A stretch of 55,710 nt of DNA from an uncultured bacterium (GCA_905214955.1 CAJMON010000010.1:1-55710); one strand, 5' to 3'. Positions 1-9,467 are shown, counted from the first letter of the stretch. Notes: a model not told the origin generated them from the sequence alone. Numbers and translations are program-made.

Positions 1-67
1 AATTTTATCAGTAAAACAAGTTTCTATATCGTTTAAATCATTTTTCATTTTTATTGGAGGGATTTTT

Positions 68-703
68 ATGCCAAAGGAATCGGATGTGAATTATTTTAAC
101 AACCTGCTTCGGAACAGCAAGGCTTCGAAAAAACAGGTTGCGGTTTATCTGGATGATGCAAAGGTTGAACGGATTGATATGGTAGCGAAGATTTTTTCTT
201 CGATTAGTGATTCCAAGGGATTTTCCAGGAATACGCTGATTGAGGCCGCTATTGACAAGTTTCTTACGGACTCGGAAGAATATCTTCTGGAGACGCAGGG
301 CATTGATATTCCAGCTCTGATTGAGGAGTCCCGTTCTCAGAAATTTGACACAGTAATTCTTTCTTCGATTGGAAGGGGATTTGAAGAAACGTTTCTGGGC
401 GAGCGGGAACCTTCCTGCTGGTATCCCTGCCGGATCAGCGACAGCCGGGAACAGCATCTGAAGTACATTGCCATTTACCGGGGCCAGCCAGTCTCTGCCA
501 TTACCCATTACGCAAAGATTAAGGAGTTTAAATTTGACCCTGTAAAGAACTGCAAGGTGTGCTATTTTGACGGAGATCCTATTGAGCTTCCCCACAAGAT
601 CACCCTTGGCACCAAGGATGCCTGCTATTTCATCGGCGCGAAATATACGCTCCTGGAAAGCCTCTTAAACGCTGCCCATGCAGACGAACTTTCTTTCGGA
701 TAA
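68..703 (+). CDS. Ribbon-helix-helix domain protein of unknown function
   Basis: A 211-residue protein. Residues about 22-68 (KKQVAVYLDDAKVERIDMV, then an SRNTLIEAAIDKFL helix) look like a ribbon-helix-helix DNA-binding fold of the CopG/Arc type. Residues about 100-211 form a second soluble domain (YIAIYRGQPVSAITHYAKIKEF, ending in a Cys-containing segment) that I cannot name. ATG is preceded by TTGGAGG eight bases upstream, a good ribosome site. There is no signal peptide or membrane segment. It stands alone on the plus strand and faces the DUF3825 gene. The base composition is richer in A+T than the core genes further right. A DNA-binding regulator or accessory-region protein is plausible; the role is unknown. 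Confidence 0.7.
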   Translation: MPKESDVNYFNNLLRNSKASKKQVAVYLDDAKVERIDMVAKIFSSISDSKGFSRNTLIEAAIDKFLTDSEEYLLETQGIDIPALIEESRSQKFDTVILSSIGRGFEETFLGEREPSCWYPCRISDSREQHLKYIAIYRGQPVSAITHYAKIKEFKFDPVKNCKVCYFDGDPIELPHKITLGTKDACYFIGAKYTLLESLLNAAHADELSFG

Positions 704-732
704 TACAGGCTCATTTATTTAGCAAAAAATAA

Positions 733-760
733 GGGCAATAATCCAAAAGGATTATTGCCC
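733..760 (-). terminator. Intrinsic terminator after the DUF3825 gene
   Basis: A perfect 12-bp inverted repeat (GGGCAATAATCC and its complement) encloses an AAAA/TTTT loop. Read on the minus strand it is followed by TTATTTTTTG, so it should end transcription coming from the DUF3825 gene. On the plus strand no U-run follows. The bases from 761 to 887 are AT-rich and hold nothing else I recognise. Confidence 0.8.
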
Positions 761-887
761 AGATCCATAAACAAAAAATAATCAAAATACATTCAAAGCA
801 CTAACAATCAACAAAAAAAATATCAAAACTATCTATCAATAATAGTATATGCATTTTTCTCGAAAAAGTCAATGTATTTTTGAAAAA

Positions 888-1691
888 TCACGGCTGTAGC
901 CAATAACTATCCGGTCTTGCAATAAGCCGAGCATTATTGTAAGCCATCTCTGTAGTTAAGCAAGTATGGCCATAATATACTGTTTTATCTTCACTTAAAG
1001 ACAACACTAAAGCTAAATCTGGTGTGTCCGGATTTGTTAAGTACAGTGGTGCTAATAGCTGAATTTTTCCCCTATATAGCTGAGGTACAATCGTTTTATA
1101 GTTTGCTTCAATTCGCTTTTTTACTGAGTTAATTGCTCCTGCAATCACATTCTGGCAAAATTCTCTACCATTATTTCTTAATTGCTCCGGTATTCTTTCA
1201 AAATTTTCTTCATCATATAAAATATGATCCCATTGAGGAACAATCTCTAAATTTACATCAAAAATCAAAGCACTTGGTTCTTTGAAATAATTAGCTCTGC
1301 GAAGACAAGAAGCTGCACTTGTTGAAATATCAGAAAACTTAATTGTATAACTATTATAAAACCCAGCAAATCTCCATGGCTGAAATCCCTCTATTGGATT
1401 TTTAATACAATAGAAATAAATTGGCTGCCACGTTTTATCATATAGCCCTGTATCAAAACAGGCTACCTTATCATCCATAAAGACAAAACACTGTTTTTCT
1501 GATTCATCTGCCTCTTCTCTTTCCTGCCAAAGTTTTTCAAAAGTAAAATAAAGGTAGCTTCGCAAAATGCCAAAATCACTTTTTCCAGCATAACTCCATT
1601 TTTCAGGCGGCAATTCATTCGTAGCCAACAGTTTTAGTTTTCCATTGAAAAACTCATAATTTCCCAAGAAAGCCCATTCTTTAAGCTGCAT
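888..1691 (-). CDS. DUF3825 domain-containing protein
   Basis: A 267-residue soluble protein without signal peptide. The central stretch (CFDTGLYDKTWQPIYFYC near residues 77-94) and the downstream HILYDEENFERIPEQL and APLYL segments match my recollection of DUF3825, a bacterial family of unknown biochemical role that is sometimes found fused to RNA-related domains. The start has AGGAGG seven bases upstream. It lies 44 nt downstream of araD on the same strand but is much richer in A+T, suggesting a separate origin. It may be read through from araD or use its own weak promoter. The family call is from memory of the motif. Confidence 0.65.
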   Translation of the reverse strand: MQLKEWAFLGNYEFFNGKLKLLATNELPPEKWSYAGKSDFGILRSYLYFTFEKLWQEREEADESEKQCFVFMDDKVACFDTGLYDKTWQPIYFYCIKNPIEGFQPWRFAGFYNSYTIKFSDISTSAASCLRRANYFKEPSALIFDVNLEIVPQWDHILYDEENFERIPEQLRNNGREFCQNVIAGAINSVKKRIEANYKTIVPQLYRGKIQLLAPLYLTNPDTPDLALVLSLSEDKTVYYGHTCLTTEMAYNNARLIARPDSYWLQP

Positions 1692-1735
1692 AATTTAACC
1701 TCCTGTTCTAGTTTTTCAATTAACTCAAAACATTT

Positions 1736-2434
1736 TTATTCTGCCTTCCCCTGTCCGTAGTAAGCATTTGCTCCATGTTTCCGGTAGTAATGCTTATCCT
1801 GAAGCTCCTGGGGGGCTGGCTGTACCTGGGGATTGATCATCTCACACCGGGCAGCCATCTTTGCCACTTCTTCCAGAACCACTGCGTTGTGTACTGCTTC
1901 ATGAGCATCCTTGCCCCATGCAAAAGGACCATGATTTTTGCACAGCACAGCCGGTACTGCTTCGTAATCTTTGTCTTTGAAATAATCTACAATCAGAAGA
2001 CCGGTATTTTTTTCATAGGCGCCGTCAATCTCTTCTTTGGTCAGGCAGCGCAGGCAGGGAACTTCACCGTAGATATAATCCGCGTGGGTGGTTCCGTAGC
2101 AGGGAATGCCTCTGCCGGCCTGTGCCCAGCTGGTAGCCCAGGAAGAATGGGTATGTACAATGCCGCCGATCTTCGGAAATGCCTTGTACAGCTCTAAGTG
2201 GGTAGGAGTATCGGAAGAAGGATTGTAGCGTCCTTCTACTTTTTCTCCGTTTAAATTCATGACCACCATATCTTCCGGTGTCAGTTTGTCATAATCCACG
2301 CCGCTGGGTTTGATGACAAACAGACCGCTCTCCCTGTCAATGGCACTCACATTTCCCCAGGTAAAAGTCACCAGGCCGTATTTCGGCAGGTCCATATTTG
2401 CTTCATATACTTTCTGTTTTAATTCTTCTAACAT
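1736..2434 (-). CDS. araD: L-ribulose-5-phosphate 4-epimerase
   Basis: Class II aldolase/epimerase fold, 232 residues, the usual AraD length. It interconverts L-ribulose 5-phosphate and D-xylulose 5-phosphate in L-arabinose breakdown. The zinc ligands are visible: HTHS gives His94 and His96, and NHGPFAWG gives His168; SSDTPTH with Asp75 is the phosphate/catalytic loop. The C-terminal HYYRKHGANAYYGQ is typical of AraD and distinguishes it from fuculose aldolases. It is 68 nt downstream of the FGGY kinase on the same strand, giving a kinase-epimerase pair. No araA isomerase is in the window. Confidence 0.93.
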   Translation of the reverse strand: MLEELKQKVYEANMDLPKYGLVTFTWGNVSAIDRESGLFVIKPSGVDYDKLTPEDMVVMNLNGEKVEGRYNPSSDTPTHLELYKAFPKIGGIVHTHSSWATSWAQAGRGIPCYGTTHADYIYGEVPCLRCLTKEEIDGAYEKNTGLLIVDYFKDKDYEAVPAVLCKNHGPFAWGKDAHEAVHNAVVLEEVAKMAARCEMINPQVQPAPQELQDKHYYRKHGANAYYGQGKAE

Positions 2435-2502
2435 TGTCTGTACGCTCCTGTTTTTCTGTCTCTCTGATCAATTTGTTGAGGTTATTCGCAGCCAAGCATT
2501 TT

Positions 2503-4104
2503 TTACTGATGCATAGTTTTGACAGCGGCTGCTTCAATAGGCAGTCCTGCGGTATACAGGCGGATAAACTCATCAAATCCCTTTACATCTTCCGGAACTG
2601 GATCCATCTTTTCACCGGTCATGCCTGCAAAGACTTTTTCATTCAGGTACTGATCCAGTGTCTCGCCTTCACCCTTTTTGATCATGTACTGTGCCAGAAG
2701 GGCAATTCCCCAGGCTCCGCCTTCTCCGGCTGTCTCCATAACAGCTACCGGCACATCCAGAGCGGCTGCCAGGATCCTCTGGCCAACTCCCTTGGTCTTA
2801 AACAAGCCGCCGTGTCCAAGGATCTGATCCATCTCCACGTGCTCCTTTTTCAGCAGAATGTTCATACCGATCTTTAAGGTGCTTAAAGAGGAATACAGAT
2901 GGAGGCGCATAAAGTTTGCAAGGCTGAACTTGCTGTCCGGCATTCTGGCAAACAGGGGACGTCCCTCTGTAAATCCTGTAATATCTTCTCCTGCAAAGTA
3001 GTTGTAAGCCAGAAGGCCGCCGCAGTCTGCGTCTCCTTCCAAAGCCTTGTTGTACAGGGTGCCGAAGAGTTTGTTCATATCCACTTCTACACCGAAGGCC
3101 TCTGCAAATTCTTTGAACAGGTTCACCCAGGCATTTAAATCAGAGGTACAGTTGTTGCAGTGCACCATGGCTACCAGGTCGCCTGCCGGAGTGGTCACCA
3201 GGTCGATTTCCGGGTATGCTTTTGACAGCTCTTTCTCCAGAACTACCATACCAAAAACGGAAGTACCTGCAGATACGTTTCCGGTACGTCTGGCAACGCT
3301 GTTGGTGGCTACCATGCCAGTGCCTGCATCTCCTTCCGGCGGACACATGGGAATGCCTGCCTGAAGCTTTCCGGACGTGTCTAAGAGTCTGGCACCTTCT
3401 TCAGTCAGAACGCCTGCTGCCTCACCTGCACGCAGAACCTTCGGCATAATCTCTCCTAATTTCCAGGGATAGCCTTTGTCTGCCACCAGCTCATCAAACT
3501 GACCAATCATGCGCTGGTTAAAGTCTGGAGTCTCAATATCAATAGGGAACATACCGGAAGCTTCACCGACTCCCAGCACTTTCTCTCCTGTCATTTTCCA
3601 GTGAATGTATCCTGCCAGTGTGGTAAAGAACCGGACATCTTTGACATGTTCTTCGCCGTTTAAAATAGCCTGATACAGATGTGCAATGCTCCATCTCTGA
3701 GGAATGTGGTAATCAAACACTTCTGTCAGCTTCTCTGCTGCCTCTCCGGTGATGGTATTTCTCCAGGTACGGAACGGAACCAGAAGCTCTCCTTTTTCAT
3801 CAAATGCCATGTAACCGTGCATCATGCCGCTGAAGCCAATGGCTGCCAGCTTTTCTACGTCTACGCCGTATTTTTTCTGTACATCTTCTGCCATATCCCG
3901 GTAGCAGTCCGTCAATCCTGTCCAAATATCTTCCAGGCTGTAAGTCCAGATATTATTTTCCAGACGGTTTTCCCATTCATGGCTGCCGGATGCCAGCACG
4001 GCATGATTCTCATCAATCAGGACGGCCTTGATTCTGGTAGAACCAAACTCGATACCAAGAACGGCCTGTCCGCTGCTGATGACTTCTTTCGCTTCCATTC
4101 CCAT
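2503..4104 (-). CDS. FGGY-family carbohydrate kinase, probable L-ribulokinase
   Basis: A 533-residue FGGY sugar kinase. It has the N-terminal ATPase motif GIEFGSTRIKAVLID (residues about 16-31), the substrate region GFSGMMHGYMAFDE, RTWRNTITG, and a C-terminal ATPase half with GHGGLFKTKGVGQ. It phosphorylates a ketopentose with ATP in the cytoplasm. Because it precedes araD by 68 nt, L-ribulose is the likely substrate; it belongs to the Clostridia-type kinase often annotated simply as xylulokinase or ATPase rather than the classic E. coli AraB. The start is preceded by AGGAGG. A D-xylulose or other pentulose substrate cannot be excluded from sequence alone. Confidence 0.82.
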   Translation of the reverse strand: MGMEAKEVISSGQAVLGIEFGSTRIKAVLIDENHAVLASGSHEWENRLENNIWTYSLEDIWTGLTDCYRDMAEDVQKKYGVDVEKLAAIGFSGMMHGYMAFDEKGELLVPFRTWRNTITGEAAEKLTEVFDYHIPQRWSIAHLYQAILNGEEHVKDVRFFTTLAGYIHWKMTGEKVLGVGEASGMFPIDIETPDFNQRMIGQFDELVADKGYPWKLGEIMPKVLRAGEAAGVLTEEGARLLDTSGKLQAGIPMCPPEGDAGTGMVATNSVARRTGNVSAGTSVFGMVVLEKELSKAYPEIDLVTTPAGDLVAMVHCNNCTSDLNAWVNLFKEFAEAFGVEVDMNKLFGTLYNKALEGDADCGGLLAYNYFAGEDITGFTEGRPLFARMPDSKFSLANFMRLHLYSSLSTLKIGMNILLKKEHVEMDQILGHGGLFKTKGVGQRILAAALDVPVAVMETAGEGGAWGIALLAQYMIKKGEGETLDQYLNEKVFAGMTGEKMDPVPEDVKGFDEFIRLYTAGLPIEAAAVKTMHQ

Positions 4105-4140
4105 TGTTTCTCATCCTCCTGCATATTGTAATATAGACTC

Positions 4141-4169
4141 ATTATAGCAAGAATTGTGCTGCTTTTCCA
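4141..4169 (-). promoter_or_regulatory. Sigma-A promoter for the kinase-araD operon
   Basis: On the minus strand: -35 TGGAAA, 17-bp spacer, -10 TATAAT preceded by TGC (extended -10). It sits 37 nt upstream of the kinase start and directly downstream of the YARHG gene. The -35 is weak, consistent with regulated or activator-helped transcription. Confidence 0.6.
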
Positions 4170-4177
4170 CACATTTT

Positions 4178-4957
4178 TCAGCCCAGTTCTTTCATGTACT
4201 CTATCATGAGGTCGATGTTTCCTCTCTCGGTGGTGTTTAACTGGTACACATCGAAGTCCTCTGGCTCAATATAGCCGCTGTACCAGGGCTGTGTCTCGAA
4301 GTAGTCTCTCACTTCTTCGATGGTAAATTTCCGGTGGTGTCTGGCATAAATCTCGTTGATCGCCATCTGGACCTGATTCTGGTCCATGCCTTCCAGCTCA
4401 CTTTTCTCCAGGGCATTTGTGGAACTTAAAGGCAGAATGTAGCCAGTATTCTGGGGAACTGCGCTGTTTTTAATCTCCACGCTGTCTACAATCTCTTCTA
4501 CTCCATCCTGCATCTGCTGAAATTCTGCCACAACGTTTTCATCGCCGGTGTAGCCGCCAAAATCTGTAGGATATTCCACGTAATAATACCCTTCTGCCGT
4601 GGTTCCAACGCTCTCATAAGACGGCAGATCCAGATAATCTGCATACTGGCTGAAACTGATCTCAAACAGCCTGCCGCCGTCCGCGGCACCTTCCTGGGCC
4701 CACAGGTCATAGGATCCTTTCTGATAAAATGTAACGTTGTCTTCTCCTGCCTTAATGGCGCATTTTCCTGACCAGCCGGAAGGAAGAGTCAGCTGGATAT
4801 CTGTAAAATCCAGAACAATATTCCCCTCCAGGTCATGGGAGATGGTTCCCGTAAAATGTCCCTGTCCAATCTGCTGGATCTCCTCTGCGTCTGCCATGCC
4901 TCCAGGCAGTACACAAAGCAGAGCCAGCAGAAGGCCATTTTTGATCCATTTCTGCAT
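4178..4957 (-). CDS. Secreted YARHG domain protein
   Basis: A 259-residue protein with an N-terminal signal peptide (charged start, hydrophobic LLLALLCVLPGG, cleavage near ADA-EE). Residues about 25-180 form a beta-rich extracellular domain I cannot name. The C-terminus carries the YARHG domain: MAINEIYARHHRKF followed by FETQPWYSGYI, here with His in place of the usual final Gly. This domain is common in exported proteins of Clostridia and is thought to act at the cell envelope; its precise role is unknown. The ribosome site AGGAGC lies 10 nt before the ATG. It is transcribed toward the kinase-araD operon but is probably independent. Confidence 0.8.
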   Translation of the reverse strand: MQKWIKNGLLLALLCVLPGGMADAEEIQQIGQGHFTGTISHDLEGNIVLDFTDIQLTLPSGWSGKCAIKAGEDNVTFYQKGSYDLWAQEGAADGGRLFEISFSQYADYLDLPSYESVGTTAEGYYYVEYPTDFGGYTGDENVVAEFQQMQDGVEEIVDSVEIKNSAVPQNTGYILPLSSTNALEKSELEGMDQNQVQMAINEIYARHHRKFTIEEVRDYFETQPWYSGYIEPEDFDVYQLNTTERGNIDLMIEYMKELG

Positions 4958-5098
4958 ACTTGTATTTGCTCCTTATTCTGCGTTTTCTTTTCAATCCTTC
5001 TGCAATGCGATTTTACCGCTCTTTTCTTTTTATTCTACCACAGATCATGGTGCATGATAAGAAAAGATTATTGGAAAAATCTTAAGATTTTCTGTGCG

Positions 5099-5128
5099 TT
5101 GACATCCCCTGTTTCCTAGGGGTACAAT
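5099..5128 (+). promoter_or_regulatory. Sigma-A promoter for the M18 aminopeptidase
   Basis: Consensus -35 TTGACA, 18-bp spacer, -10 TACAAT, about 95 nt before the chosen start of the aminopeptidase gene. Confidence 0.75.
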
Positions 5129-5229
5129 ACATAATGTCAGGGGCAAAAGGTCTGTACCCCATGTGTCCGCACGAAAGGGGCATCCGGCCTTGGAACCCGT
5201 CCATATCTTTATTCTTTAGGAGGAACAGT

Positions 5230-6498
5230 ATGTCTCAGAATACATCAGAAAAACTGCTGGCATTCATTAAATCCAGCCCTGACTGCTTCCACGCAGTCCA
5301 GACCATGAAAGAACAGCTGCTTGCGCAGAATTTTACAGAACTTTCCGAGGAAGAACACTGGAACCTTGCTTACGGCGGACAGTATTTTGTCACCCGCAAC
5401 GGCTCTTCCATCATTGCCTTTACCCTGCCGGAAACTGGCATCAAAGGCTTCCATATCCTTGCCAGCCACAGCGATTCTCCTTCTTTCAAGATCAAGGAAA
5501 ATCCGGAAATGACCGTGGAAAATACTTATGTCAAACTGAACGTGGAAGGATACGGCGGAATGCTGTGTGCTCCCTGGATGGACCGTTCCCTCTCCATTTC
5601 CGGCCGGGTCATTGTAAAAGAAAATGGACACTTCATCTCCAAGCTGGTGAATCTGGACCGGGATCTGGTACTGATCCCCAATCTGGCCATCCATATGAAC
5701 CGGGACGTGAACAAAGGCTACGCTTATAATCCCCAGAAAGACATGCTTCCCCTCTACGGCGACATCACCGCCAAAGGCACGTTCTTCAAAAAGATCGCTG
5801 AGGCGGCCGGTGTTTCCGAAGAGGATATTTTAGGCCATGACCTGTTCCTGTACAACCGCCAGCCAGGCAGCATCTGGGGCGCTTCTGAAGAATTTGTCTC
5901 CAGCGGACGCCTGGATGATCTGCAATGTGCCTTTTCTTCTATCACCGGATTTTTACAGGGTGCAAAAAAAGAATGGGCTGCCATGCACTGCGTCTTTGAC
6001 AACGAAGAAGTGGGCAGCGGTACCAAACAGGGCGCAGCTTCCACCTTCCTGTCTGACACCATGACCCGGATTCATGAAGTACTGGGGCTTTCCAGAGAAG
6101 ATTATCTGGTAAATCTTTCCAACAGTTTTATGATCTCCGCAGACAATGCCCATGCTGTCCATCCTAACCACACAGAAGAATCTGATCCGGTAAACCGTCC
6201 GGTGTTAAATGGCGGAATCGTCCTGAAATACAATGCCAATCAGCACTACTGCACCGATGGCATTTCTTCTGCCATGTTCCGGGATCTGTGCGCCCAGGCA
6301 GATGTGCCGGTACAGGTATTTACCAACCGCTCCGACAAAGCCGGCGGCTCTACTCTTGGCAACATTTCCAATACCAAGGTAGCCTTAAATACGGTGGACA
6401 TCGGCCTTCCCCAGCTGGCCATGCACTCTCCTTATGAGACAGCCGGTGCAAAAGATACGGATTATCTCATCAAGGCAGCTACCGTATTCTTCGCCTGA
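5230..6498 (+). CDS. M18 family aminopeptidase (aspartyl aminopeptidase type)
   Basis: A cocatalytic zinc aminopeptidase, 422 residues from the ATG at 5230, which has TAGGAGGA four bases upstream; an in-frame ATG at 5134 has no ribosome site and would add a non-conserved tail. M18 signatures are present in order: ASHSDSPSFKIK (His80), SGRLDDLQCAF, FDNEEVGSGTKQGA (the Glu-Glu pair), SADNAHAVHPNH, and the final QLAMHSPYE. The family removes N-terminal, often acidic, residues from peptides in the cytoplasm. It has its own promoter and ends in a shared terminator with convergent nadE. Confidence 0.93.
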   Translation: MSQNTSEKLLAFIKSSPDCFHAVQTMKEQLLAQNFTELSEEEHWNLAYGGQYFVTRNGSSIIAFTLPETGIKGFHILASHSDSPSFKIKENPEMTVENTYVKLNVEGYGGMLCAPWMDRSLSISGRVIVKENGHFISKLVNLDRDLVLIPNLAIHMNRDVNKGYAYNPQKDMLPLYGDITAKGTFFKKIAEAAGVSEEDILGHDLFLYNRQPGSIWGASEEFVSSGRLDDLQCAFSSITGFLQGAKKEWAAMHCVFDNEEVGSGTKQGAASTFLSDTMTRIHEVLGLSREDYLVNLSNSFMISADNAHAVHPNHTEESDPVNRPVLNGGIVLKYNANQHYCTDGISSAMFRDLCAQADVPVQVFTNRSDKAGGSTLGNISNTKVALNTVDIGLPQLAMHSPYETAGAKDTDYLIKAATVFFA

Positions 6499-6593
6499 TC
6501 CAGCGGTCAGTAAATTTTTCAAGTTATCGCGGCATCCACATTCCACTTCGGTGGGTGCAGGCACGTGCTTTGGTTTTCTGCTCCCGTAAACAC

Positions 6594-6645
6594 AAAATCC
6601 GCCCAGTCTCCAAGTTCTCTTAGGACTTGGGACCAGGCGGATTTT
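6594..6645. terminator. Bidirectional terminator between M18 aminopeptidase and nadE
   Basis: Inverted arms AAAATCCGCC and GGCGGATTTT enclose a second stem (CCAAGT/ACTTGG). A/T runs on both ends make it work in both directions; it abuts the nadE stop codon. The preceding 95 bases after the aminopeptidase gene contain a small CCAC-TTCG-GTGG hairpin and no gene. Confidence 0.8.
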
Positions 6646-6647
6646 TA

Positions 6648-8564
6648 TTATACCTGAATGGTATCCAGATTATCCAGCCAGATTCTTGCGCATCCGTCAC
6701 TGGGCATTCTCAAATCTCCTCTTGGGGAAACAGCCACAGAACCTACCTTCGGGCCGTCCGGCAGACAGGAGCGTTTGAACTGCTGGGAGAAAAATCTCCG
6801 GTAAAAGGTCTTCATCCATTTCAAAATTGTCTCGCAGTCGTACATGCCTGCAAAGGCAATTTTCGCAATCCGGTACAGTTTCGCCGGTTCGTATCCAAAA
6901 CGCAGAATGTAATACAGGAAGAAATCGTGAAGCTCATAGGGACCTACCAGATCTTCCGTTTTCTGGGAAATCTTTCCGTCTTTTGGCGGAAGCAGCTCCG
7001 GGCTCACCGGAGTATCCAGCACGTCCAGAAGAATTTCGGAAAGCTTCTGATCCCCGCAGGTATCTGCATAGTACCGCACCAGATGGCGCACCAGGGTCTT
7101 AGGCACAGAAGCATTTACCGCATACATGGACATGTGGTCTCCGTTGTAGGTAGCCCATCCAAGAGCCAGCTCTGACATATCTCCCGTACCGATGACCATT
7201 CCGGCAGACTGGTTGGCAATATCCATGAGGATCTGGGTCCGCTCTCTTGCCTGAGCATTTTCATAGGTCACGTCATGAACCTGGGGATCATGGCGGATGT
7301 CCCGGAAATGGGTGAGAACTGCATCCTTGATGTCCACTTCCAGAAGGGTGGCTCCAAGCTTTCTGGTCATCTCGCAGGCATTGGTGTACGTCCGGTCTGT
7401 GGTGCCAAATCCCGGCATGGTCACGGCCGTGATTTTTTCTCTTGGAATCTTCAGCATATCAAATGCTTTGGCGGTCACCAGCAGCGCCAGAGTGGAATCC
7501 AGTCCTCCGGAAATGCCTACCACAGCGCTGGTGCATCCCGTATGCTCCAGACGTTTCCGAAGGCCTAAGGCCTGAATAGAAAGAATTTCCTCGCATCTGC
7601 GCTCCCGGTCTCCTTTGTCAGAGGGCACGAAAGGTGCCGGATCAAAAGTTCTGGTAAGCTTGGTGGTTACCGGATTCAGATGGAAGTTTACGATCTGGTA
7701 ATCCGGGTCAGAGGGCGCACTGTAGGTGGTCATTCTCCTGCGTTCTCCCCGCAGTCTTCGAATATCCAGCTCGCTGTAGACTGCCTGATTGTCAAACCGG
7801 GGCGTTTCTCCCAAAATCACGCCGTTTTCCGCAATGATGTTGTGGGCACCGAAAACCAGATCCGTGGAGGATTCGCCTTCTCCTGCATCTGCGTAAATGT
7901 AGCCGCACACCAGTCTTGCAGACTGTCCGCTTACCAGCTGGCGTCTGTAAAGGTCTTTTCCGGTCACTTCATCGCTGGCGGACAGATTGACAATCACAGT
8001 CGCACCTGCCAGGGCATGTCCGATGCTTGGAGGCGCCGGAACCCACAGATCTTCGCAGATTTCCGCACCTACGGTAAGGCCGTTGATCTCCGGGCAGTTA
8101 AAGAGCAGCTTGCTTCCAAAAGGCACCTGCTGGCCTTCAAACTCTGCCATCTCCGGCTTTTCATTTCCCGGTGTAAAATGTCTCGCCTCATAAAATTCAG
8201 AATAATTGGGAAGGAATCTCTTTGGCACCACACCAAGGAGCCGTCCGTTGCTGATGGCAGCCGCCACATTGTAGAGTTTTCCATCCTTTTCCCAAGGAAG
8301 CCCCACAAATACCAGAGCATCCTTTCCTTTGCTGAGAAACAGGATCTGGTGCAGGCCTTTCTTTGCCTCTGAAAGCAGAAGCTCCTGCCAGAACAGGTCA
8401 CTGCAGGTATAACCGGTAAGGCACAGCTCCGGAAATACAATGATCTTTGCTCCATTTGCTTCTGCCAGTTCCATTTCCCTGCAAATCTGCTTTGTATTGT
8501 AAACACAGTCTGCTACTCTGATTTTCGGCGTCACTGCCGCTGCTTTTACGAATCCGTCCAGCAT
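6648..8564 (-). CDS. nadE: Glutamine-dependent NAD+ synthetase
   Basis: The last step of NAD synthesis: deamido-NAD plus glutamine and ATP gives NAD. At 638 residues it has the two-domain glutamine-dependent form. The N-terminal nitrilase-type amidohydrolase carries Glu46 (FPELCLTGY), Lys115 (VVPKRFLPNY) and the catalytic Cys170 (GAEICEDLW). The C-terminal synthetase domain carries the PP-loop SGGLDS at 352-357 and later GTGDMSELALGW. It is the last gene of a long minus-strand run and lies 23 nt after hslO. Confidence 0.96.
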   Translation of the reverse strand: MLDGFVKAAAVTPKIRVADCVYNTKQICREMELAEANGAKIIVFPELCLTGYTCSDLFWQELLLSEAKKGLHQILFLSKGKDALVFVGLPWEKDGKLYNVAAAISNGRLLGVVPKRFLPNYSEFYEARHFTPGNEKPEMAEFEGQQVPFGSKLLFNCPEINGLTVGAEICEDLWVPAPPSIGHALAGATVIVNLSASDEVTGKDLYRRQLVSGQSARLVCGYIYADAGEGESSTDLVFGAHNIIAENGVILGETPRFDNQAVYSELDIRRLRGERRRMTTYSAPSDPDYQIVNFHLNPVTTKLTRTFDPAPFVPSDKGDRERRCEEILSIQALGLRKRLEHTGCTSAVVGISGGLDSTLALLVTAKAFDMLKIPREKITAVTMPGFGTTDRTYTNACEMTRKLGATLLEVDIKDAVLTHFRDIRHDPQVHDVTYENAQARERTQILMDIANQSAGMVIGTGDMSELALGWATYNGDHMSMYAVNASVPKTLVRHLVRYYADTCGDQKLSEILLDVLDTPVSPELLPPKDGKISQKTEDLVGPYELHDFFLYYILRFGYEPAKLYRIAKIAFAGMYDCETILKWMKTFYRRFFSQQFKRSCLPDGPKVGSVAVSPRGDLRMPSDGCARIWLDNLDTIQV

Positions 8565-8587
8565 GTTCTTTCCTCCCCCTTCTCTGT

Positions 8588-9466
8588 TTAGCGGCTCTTT
8601 TTCAGAAGCTCTTTCAGCTCATCTACAGAGAAGCTGTAGTTGGTATTGCAGAAGTGACAGTTCACTTCAATCTCTTTTCCATCATCGATCATACTCTGCA
8701 GTTCTTTTGCTCCCACGCTCACCAGGGCTTTTGACACCCGTTCTTTGGAGCAGCCGCAGTGAAACTGGGCAGGAAGGGTCTCGTTGATCTCCAGTCCCAG
8801 CTCTCCAAGCAGTTCTTCTAAGATCTGCTCCGGGGTCATGCCGTCATCCAGCATGGCAGTCACCGGACGCACCTGTGCAATCTTTGCTTCCAGAGCTTCG
8901 ATGACTTTTTCATCTGTAAAGGGCATCAGCTGAATAATAAATCCACCAGCCTGTTTTACCGTATTGTTTTTCTCCATCAGAACCCCCAGTCCCACGCTGG
9001 AAGGCACCTGCTCAGAAGCTGCAAAGTAATAAGTCAAATCTTCTGCAATCTCTCCGGTCTGCAGTTCGGTCTGTCCCACATAAGGCTCTTTCATGCCAAG
9101 GTCTTTGATCACATAGAGAATACCAGGTCCTACAGCCCCGCCTACATCCAGCTTTCCCGCCAGATTTGCCGGAAGCATGACCTGTGGATCTTCTGCATAG
9201 CCTTTTACATTTCCATGGGAATCTGCGGTAACAGTCAGGCCGCCGATGGGGCCTTCTCCTTTGATCTGCAGGGTCAGGACATCTTTGTCCCCCTTCATCA
9301 TCACGCCCATCATGGCACCGGCTGTCAGAAGTCTTCCCAGTGCCGCTGTGGCTACCGGGCTGCAGTCGTGAGCCTTTCTGGCGGTCTCTGCCATCTCTTT
9401 TGTAGTTGCTGCAAAGGCACGGATCTGTCCTTCCGCTGCCGTTGCTCTTACAATATAATCTGCCAT
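8588..9466 (-). CDS. hslO: Redox-regulated chaperone Hsp33
   Basis: A cytoplasmic holdase activated by oxidative unfolding. At 292 residues the length is normal. The C-terminal zinc switch is intact: CGC (Cys237, Cys239) and CHFC (Cys270, Cys273). The start chosen is MADYIVRATA at 9466, with AGAAAGGA eight bases upstream; longer in-frame extension would run into the upstream methyltransferase. The stop codon of that gene is one base away, so translation is probably coupled. GPIGGLTVTADSHGNVKGY is a typical Hsp33 core segment. Confidence 0.96.
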   Translation of the reverse strand: MADYIVRATAAEGQIRAFAATTKEMAETARKAHDCSPVATAALGRLLTAGAMMGVMMKGDKDVLTLQIKGEGPIGGLTVTADSHGNVKGYAEDPQVMLPANLAGKLDVGGAVGPGILYVIKDLGMKEPYVGQTELQTGEIAEDLTYYFAASEQVPSSVGLGVLMEKNNTVKQAGGFIIQLMPFTDEKVIEALEAKIAQVRPVTAMLDDGMTPEQILEELLGELGLEINETLPAQFHCGCSKERVSKALVSVGAKELQSMIDDGKEIEVNCHFCNTNYSFSVDELKELLKKSR

Positions 9467-9467
9467 G

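Noticed and set aside
38..595. Minus-strand frame of 185 codons over the ribbon-helix-helix gene
   Set aside because: The plus-strand frame has a clear ribosome site and a DNA-binding domain; the minus frame shows neither.
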